Assembly (NCBI RefSeq): GCF_014656295.1
Contig: NZ_BNCD01000014.1
Coordinates: 62,001-126,000 of the forward strand
Length of the DNA: 64,000 bases
Direction of reading: 5' to 3'
Source of the DNA: Streptomyces sulfonofaciens
GTDB taxonomy: Bacteria > Actinomycetota > Actinomycetes > Streptomycetales > Streptomycetaceae
Shown: piece after piece, positions 59,958-64,000 of the stretch
How the letters are laid out: every line of letters starts with the position of its first letter
How positions within the stretch are numbered: position 1 is the first letter of the stretch
Program-made: the position numbers and the translations under genes
The notes under the pieces: generated by a model
What the model was told of the DNA's origin: nothing
Database searches by the model: none
The model's input: only the letters and a program-made list of their open reading frames with translations

Positions 59958-60114
59958 TGCTGTGTGCCGACGACTCCGGCCTGCATGATCGTTCCAGCGG
60001 GTCGTACCCGTGGCCGTGCGCGGCGCAGGGCCGTGCGGCTGCCTCGCGGCCGGACGGTTGCAGCTTGACCGTGCGCCGCGCCCCCGAACCGGACGCACTG
60101 CCCAGGGAGGACGT

Positions 60115-61098
60115 ATGCGTCAGAACCCCGTAGCCGAGCCCGTCCACCGTCTGGTGCCCTCGCCTGCCGGGCGCCTCCACCTGGTGGAGCAGGGCGAGGG
60201 GCCGCTGGTCCTGCTCCTGCACGGGTTCCCGGAGTCCTGGTACGCGTGGCGGCACCAACTGCCGGTGCTGGCGGCGGCCGGTTACCGGGCGGCCGCCGTC
60301 GACGTGCGCGGCTACGGACGCTCGTCCAGGCCGGACGCGGTCGGCGCCTACCGGATGCTCGAACTGGTGGAGGACAACGCCGCCGTGGTGCACGCCCTCG
60401 GCGAGCGCTCCGCGGTGCTCGTCGGGCACGACTGGGGTGCCACCATCGCGGCGACCTCGGCCCTGGTCCGGCCCGAGGTCTTCCGTGCGGTGGCCCTGCT
60501 GAGCGTGCCGTACACACCGCCGGGCGGCCCGAGGCCCAGCGAGGTCTTCTCGCTGATGGGCGGCCAGGACGAGTTCTACGTCTCCTACTTCCAGTCGCCC
60601 GGCCGGGCCGAGGCGGAGATCGAGCCCGATGTGCGCGGCTGGCTGGCCGGCTTCTACGCCGCCCTGTCCGCGGACACCATGCCAGGCCCCGAGGCGCCGG
60701 ACCCGCACTTCGTCAGCCCCGGCGGAAGGCTGTGCGACCGGTTCCCGGCGGGCCCGCCGCCCGCCTGGCTCGGCGAGCACGATCTCGACGTCCAGGCCGG
60801 CGAGTTCGAACGCACCGGGTTCACCGGCGCCCTGAACCGCTACCGGAACATGGACCGGGACTGGGACGACCTGGCCGGCCTCGCGGGTGCCCCGCTCACC
60901 CAGCCGTCCCTGTTCGCGGGCGGTGCCCTCGATGCCTCCACCACCTGGCTCACGGCCGCCATCGAGGCCTACGGCACCACACTGCCCGGCCTCATGGGTG
61001 CGCACCTCCTCGACGGCTGCGGCCACTGGATCCAGCAGGAGCGTCCTGAGGAGGTCAACCGTTTGCTGGTCGACTGGCTCGCCGCACTGCCCACCTGA
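60115..61098 (+). CDS. Epoxide-hydrolase-like alpha/beta hydrolase
   Basis: A 327-residue alpha/beta hydrolase of the soluble epoxide hydrolase branch. The oxyanion and lid motifs are LLLHGFPESWYAWRHQLPVL; nucleophile Asp106 in LVGHDWGATIAA; the catalytic His in LLDGCGHWIQQERPEEVN. The lid contains the ring-opening Tyr region (EFYVSYFQSPGRAE). These enzymes hydrolyse epoxides to diols; halide or ester substrates are possible. ATG 60115 follows cccagggaggacgt. A perfect dyad upstream suggests regulated expression. Confidence 0.9.
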   Translation: MRQNPVAEPVHRLVPSPAGRLHLVEQGEGPLVLLLHGFPESWYAWRHQLPVLAAAGYRAAAVDVRGYGRSSRPDAVGAYRMLELVEDNAAVVHALGERSAVLVGHDWGATIAATSALVRPEVFRAVALLSVPYTPPGGPRPSEVFSLMGGQDEFYVSYFQSPGRAEAEIEPDVRGWLAGFYAALSADTMPGPEAPDPHFVSPGGRLCDRFPAGPPPAWLGEHDLDVQAGEFERTGFTGALNRYRNMDRDWDDLAGLAGAPLTQPSLFAGGALDASTTWLTAAIEAYGTTLPGLMGAHLLDGCGHWIQQERPEEVNRLLVDWLAALPT

Positions 61099-61802
61099 CG
61101 GCAGATCCCTCGCCTACCCCGGTCCGCGGCCCCGGCCCGGGGGCACGGCGCGGGGGCACGGCGCGTGCCGGATTCCTCTCCGCTCCGGGGGCCCGGGCCG
61201 CGTCCGCGTGCGTCCCGCGGGAATGCGCGGACGCCTGTCCGGCGCACCGCCAATGGTCTCAGCCAATGAACGGCGCATGAACCGACCCGTTTTCATTTCG
61301 CGAATTTGCTGAAGGTGAGGACGTGGTCGATTCACGGCCAGGATGTCTTGTGCATGCCAATAGCATCAAGTAACCTTCGGGACGCCTGGTACGGGAGATG
61401 GGGGCGTTCCTGCAGAGCCGTTCGTGCTCCGGGGAACGACATCGCGGGTGGTCACTGCGTTGACGGTGCAGCCGCTTTGTGTCCGTTGACAGCGAGGGGG
61501 GATCGCGATGGGGCCGACGGCGCGTGGTGAGAGCGCTCGGCGACGATAGCTCTGCACGGTTCATGACCTGAGCACCCTCTGCGCGAGCAGGGGCATCGTG
61601 CTGGGCGTACACGGGCCTTCTTCTTGTGCCGGCAGCCTCCGCTGCCCGGTCGCCCTTGCCGTGGACCCGGCCGGCACCCCTTCTTGGCAGGGCATGCCGC
61701 CCGCCCCCGTACCCGAGTGAAATGCGCTCTCGGCACACCGCGACCAAAAGCGGATCGGGAGAGGTGCCGAAGTGAGCGCCGGAATTGAAAAAAGGAGAGA
61801 AG
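61099..61802. other. Long intergenic region upstream of the secreted protein gene
   Basis: About 700 bases, AT-richer than the window average at 61255-61400 and 61700-61800. AATGAACGG (61264 region) can pair imperfectly with CCGTTTTCATT (61285 region), a possible terminator for the hydrolase. No coding frame with a start site and family motif was found on either strand. It probably carries the promoter of the gene starting at 61803. Confidence 0.45.
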
Positions 61803-64000
61803 TTGAGACGCGGTAGAGCGAGATATATCCGTGTTTCGGTTGCCGGAGCCGTCGCGTGTGCGTTGGCTCTCGGTGTCGGTACCACCCAAGCCTATTCGAA
61901 GCCATTACCTCCCGGCGCCGCCAACGGATGGTCGACCCCGAAGGCGTCCGAGAAATCCGACGGAGCGGGGTCCGAGGCCAGACCGCATTCGGTTCCCGTG
62001 AAGAAGCGCGCCGAGATACTGGGCGACGACTACCGTTCCTCGTCCGACCGGGCGTTCACCACGTCGGGCGACGGCACGGGGTTCCATCTGCTGGTGGCCG
62101 ACGAGAAGGACGGCTACCGGTGGAGGACGGCCGCGTCGCTGTCCGAGCCGGGCTTCGAGACGGACACCTGGATCGGCAACGCCTGCGTGACCGAATCCGG
62201 ATCGTACGCCGCCGTGGCATACGCACCGCGTACGTTCACCAACAAGCCGGACCTGATGAGTCGCGGCGCGTTCACCGCGATCGTGAACCTCACCAGCGGT
62301 GCGGTGCGCAAGCTGCCCTTCCAGGCCACGCTCGGATACTTCTCGCCGGGCTGCGGCACCGGTGACGACGCGGTCTTCTCCCAGTTCTCCGACGAGAGCA
62401 CGTCGAAGCGGAGCGAGACCCGGCTGGTGACCGCCGACGCCCGCACGGGCAAGGCGACGCACGCGACCGTGCCCGGCGAGGTCACCTCGGCGGTCCCGGT
62501 GGGCGACTCTATCGTCGCGGCGCGCGGCAAGCAGCTCGTGCGCATCGACGGGTCGGCCGTGAAGACGGTGGCCCCCACCCACGCCGTACCGTTCCAGCTC
62601 CAGCCGGACAGCAACGGCGGTGTCACCTTCATCGACCGCCTGCCCGTCGGGAAGAAGAACGCCAAGACCCCCGACCAGGCCGCCGTCTCCCACGTCGACG
62701 CGGGCGCGCTGCGCACCGCCGACGGCAGGGCGAGGGCGGCCCGGCTCGCCCAGGGCGCGCTCACCCGGTTCGACCTGGCCCGCACCCCCGGGGGGTCGGT
62801 GTACGTCACCGGCCAGGCCGGCACCACAGGAAAGCTGCCGGGCACGGTCCACAACCCGGGCGGGATCGACAAGGACGCCCGGATCTCCAGCCGCGGTGCC
62901 GCCGCGGTGTCGGTGGCGTGGGCGGACGGCAAGGACTCGCGGATCTCACAAGAGGAAGCCGTCTCCGCGCGCGCCGCCCGCATCACCCTGAAGGCCCTGG
63001 ACACCGGCAAGACGACCGTGCTGGACGCCGAGCCGGGCGACCGCATCGGCAGCGCCGCCGTCCAGCGGTCCGCCACCGCGCTCAGCCCGTCCCTGGCCGG
63101 GTCGGCCTCGGGTGCCACCATCATGGCCGCGTCACCGGTCGACGAGGACCGCACGTGCTCGGTGCCGCGCAACGACCCGAAGAAGCAGGCGTTCCAGCCC
63201 ACCCCGCGCCAGATCGAGTGGGCCGTGGACCAGGCCGTCGTCGGTACGCTCAACAAGGGCGCGACCCGCGCGGCGAACTGGAAGAACACCGGCATGTCCG
63301 GCTACGCGCCGCAGACCCTCTTCCCGCTCCAGTCGCTGAGCGGCGGCAGCGGCGCCGACTGGCACATCCCGGCCCAGGTGATGCTCGGCGTCACCGCGCA
63401 GGAGTCGAACATGTGGCAGGCGACCCGGTACGCCGTACCTGGCGTCACGGCGAACCCGCTGATCGGCAACTTCTACGGCACCGTGTACTCCTCCGACGGC
63501 ACCCAGACGGACCCGTGGGCCATCGACTGGTCCAAGTCGGACTGCGGTTACGGCGTCACGCAGGTCACCGACGGCATGCGGCTGCCCGGCAAGGGCCAGC
63601 CGACGATGTCGACGACGCAGCAGGAGGCCGTCGCGCTCGACTACGCGGCGAACATCGCGGCCGGTGTGAACATCCTCGTCGAGAAGTGGAACCAGACCCG
63701 CGCCGACGGGATCATCATCAACGACGGCAACCCCAAGTACATCGAGAACTGGTTCGCCGCCCTGTGGTCGTACAACACGGGCTACCACCTGAAGGCGGAC
63801 GCGGGCAGCAACTCCGGCAAGTGGGGTCTGGGGTGGACGAACAACCCGGCGAACCCGCTGTGGAAGGAGAACCGCACCCCGTTCCTGGAGAACGCCGCCG
63901 GCGGCGACGACTACAGCCACGCCGCACACCCGCAGGACTGGCCGTACGAGGAGAAGGTCGTCGGCTGGGCGGCACGGCCCATCTCGGCGATGTTCGGGCC
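61803..64000 (+). CDS. Large secreted protein with lytic-transglycosylase-like domain (partial at right edge)
   Basis: An open frame of 732 codons that continues past the window. It begins with TTG at 61803, supported by aaaggaga 5 bases ahead. Residues 1-33 are a Sec signal (RRGRARYIRVSVAGAVACAL ending TTQAYS). Residues about 60-430 look like a beta-propeller or adhesin-like region. Residues about 500-700 resemble a transglycosylase fold (IPAQVMLGVTAQESNMWQAT, where the Glu of ES would be catalytic; SKSDCGYGVTQVTDGMRLPG; VEKWNQTRADG; ALWSYNTGYH). Similar large Streptomyces proteins, often carrying golvesin-like or RHS ends, are known to me. Function of the missing part unknown. Confidence 0.82.
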   Translation, partial: MRRGRARYIRVSVAGAVACALALGVGTTQAYSKPLPPGAANGWSTPKASEKSDGAGSEARPHSVPVKKRAEILGDDYRSSSDRAFTTSGDGTGFHLLVADEKDGYRWRTAASLSEPGFETDTWIGNACVTESGSYAAVAYAPRTFTNKPDLMSRGAFTAIVNLTSGAVRKLPFQATLGYFSPGCGTGDDAVFSQFSDESTSKRSETRLVTADARTGKATHATVPGEVTSAVPVGDSIVAARGKQLVRIDGSAVKTVAPTHAVPFQLQPDSNGGVTFIDRLPVGKKNAKTPDQAAVSHVDAGALRTADGRARAARLAQGALTRFDLARTPGGSVYVTGQAGTTGKLPGTVHNPGGIDKDARISSRGAAAVSVAWADGKDSRISQEEAVSARAARITLKALDTGKTTVLDAEPGDRIGSAAVQRSATALSPSLAGSASGATIMAASPVDEDRTCSVPRNDPKKQAFQPTPRQIEWAVDQAVVGTLNKGATRAANWKNTGMSGYAPQTLFPLQSLSGGSGADWHIPAQVMLGVTAQESNMWQATRYAVPGVTANPLIGNFYGTVYSSDGTQTDPWAIDWSKSDCGYGVTQVTDGMRLPGKGQPTMSTTQQEAVALDYAANIAAGVNILVEKWNQTRADGIIINDGNPKYIENWFAALWSYNTGYHLKADAGSNSGKWGLGWTNNPANPLWKENRTPFLENAAGGDDYSHAAHPQDWPYEEKVVGWAARPISAMFG

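Noticed and set aside
61306..61530. 74-residue frame in the gap before the secreted protein
   Set aside because: No family motif and no convincing ribosome-binding site; Cys/Trp content looks random.

Overview
The window is about 72% GC. Its genes end codons in G or C, use frequent GTG or TTG starts, and often overlap as ATGA. It encodes twin-arginine exported enzymes, an XRE/DUF397 pair, a DUF574 methyltransferase, a SpoIIE phosphatase and many one-component regulators. This points to a Streptomyces or close relative, and the accessory, saprophytic content suggests a chromosome-arm region. No rRNA, tRNA, CRISPR array, phage or intact insertion sequence was seen.

Layout. 1-3.4 kb: the end of an SDR-like gene, a TetR regulator diverging from a quinone-oxidoreductase-type enzyme over an 8+4+8 dyad, and a frameshifted remnant of a glycosyltransferase-39-like membrane protein. 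3.4-8.1 kb: an HTH-TPR regulator divergent from an XRE(DUF5753)-DUF397-pseudokinase-DUF574 methyltransferase cluster. 8.2-10.8 kb: a long LEA-like repeat protein and a secreted PL3 pectate lyase. 10.9-15.0 kb: a huge Tat-exported GH2 exo-glucosaminidase-like enzyme with discoidin modules inserted in its catalytic core. 15.5-21 kb: an XRE-cupin regulator divergent from a B3/B4-domain protein, an alpha/beta hydrolase, a MOSC protein, an SDR, and a Clp-N/HTH protein with an apparently leaderless promoter. 21.8-24.4 kb: a mannonate-dehydratase-type enzyme and a MATE exporter.

24.6-35.1 kb is a catabolic locus: a glucarate-dehydratase-like enzyme, a creatininase-family amidohydrolase, a ROK protein that has lost its kinase residues, a complete oligopeptide/dipeptide-type ABC importer in overlapping frames, an IclR regulator and a serine beta-lactamase-family hydrolase. 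35.4-43.8 kb: an iron-sulfur (6-4)-photolyase-type protein, an Ohr/OsmC protein and a second oligopeptide-type importer with a fused double ATPase. 44-46.1 kb: an NAD(P)-binding protein and a GH105 hydrolase. 46.6-49.3 kb: a small membrane protein, and a polyprenyl synthase coupled to a TPR protein. 49.5-58.3 kb: a SpoIIE phosphatase, an aldo/keto reductase, a DedA protein, a degenerate cysteinyl-tRNA-synthetase-like protein, an APC permease, a PadR regulator, an SDR relic and a DUF72 protein. 58.6-64 kb: a stand-alone hemC, an epoxide-hydrolase-like enzyme, and the start of a large secreted protein that begins with TTG and runs off the right edge.

Together the genes describe a plant- or cell-wall-polymer scavenger: pectate lyase, GH105, exo-glucosaminidase, two acid-sugar dehydratases and two oligomer importers. 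Several pairs share divergent promoters with recognisable operators. Convergent gene ends are often separated by long GC-rich hairpins. Functions are inferred from sequence motifs read by eye; no database search was possible.
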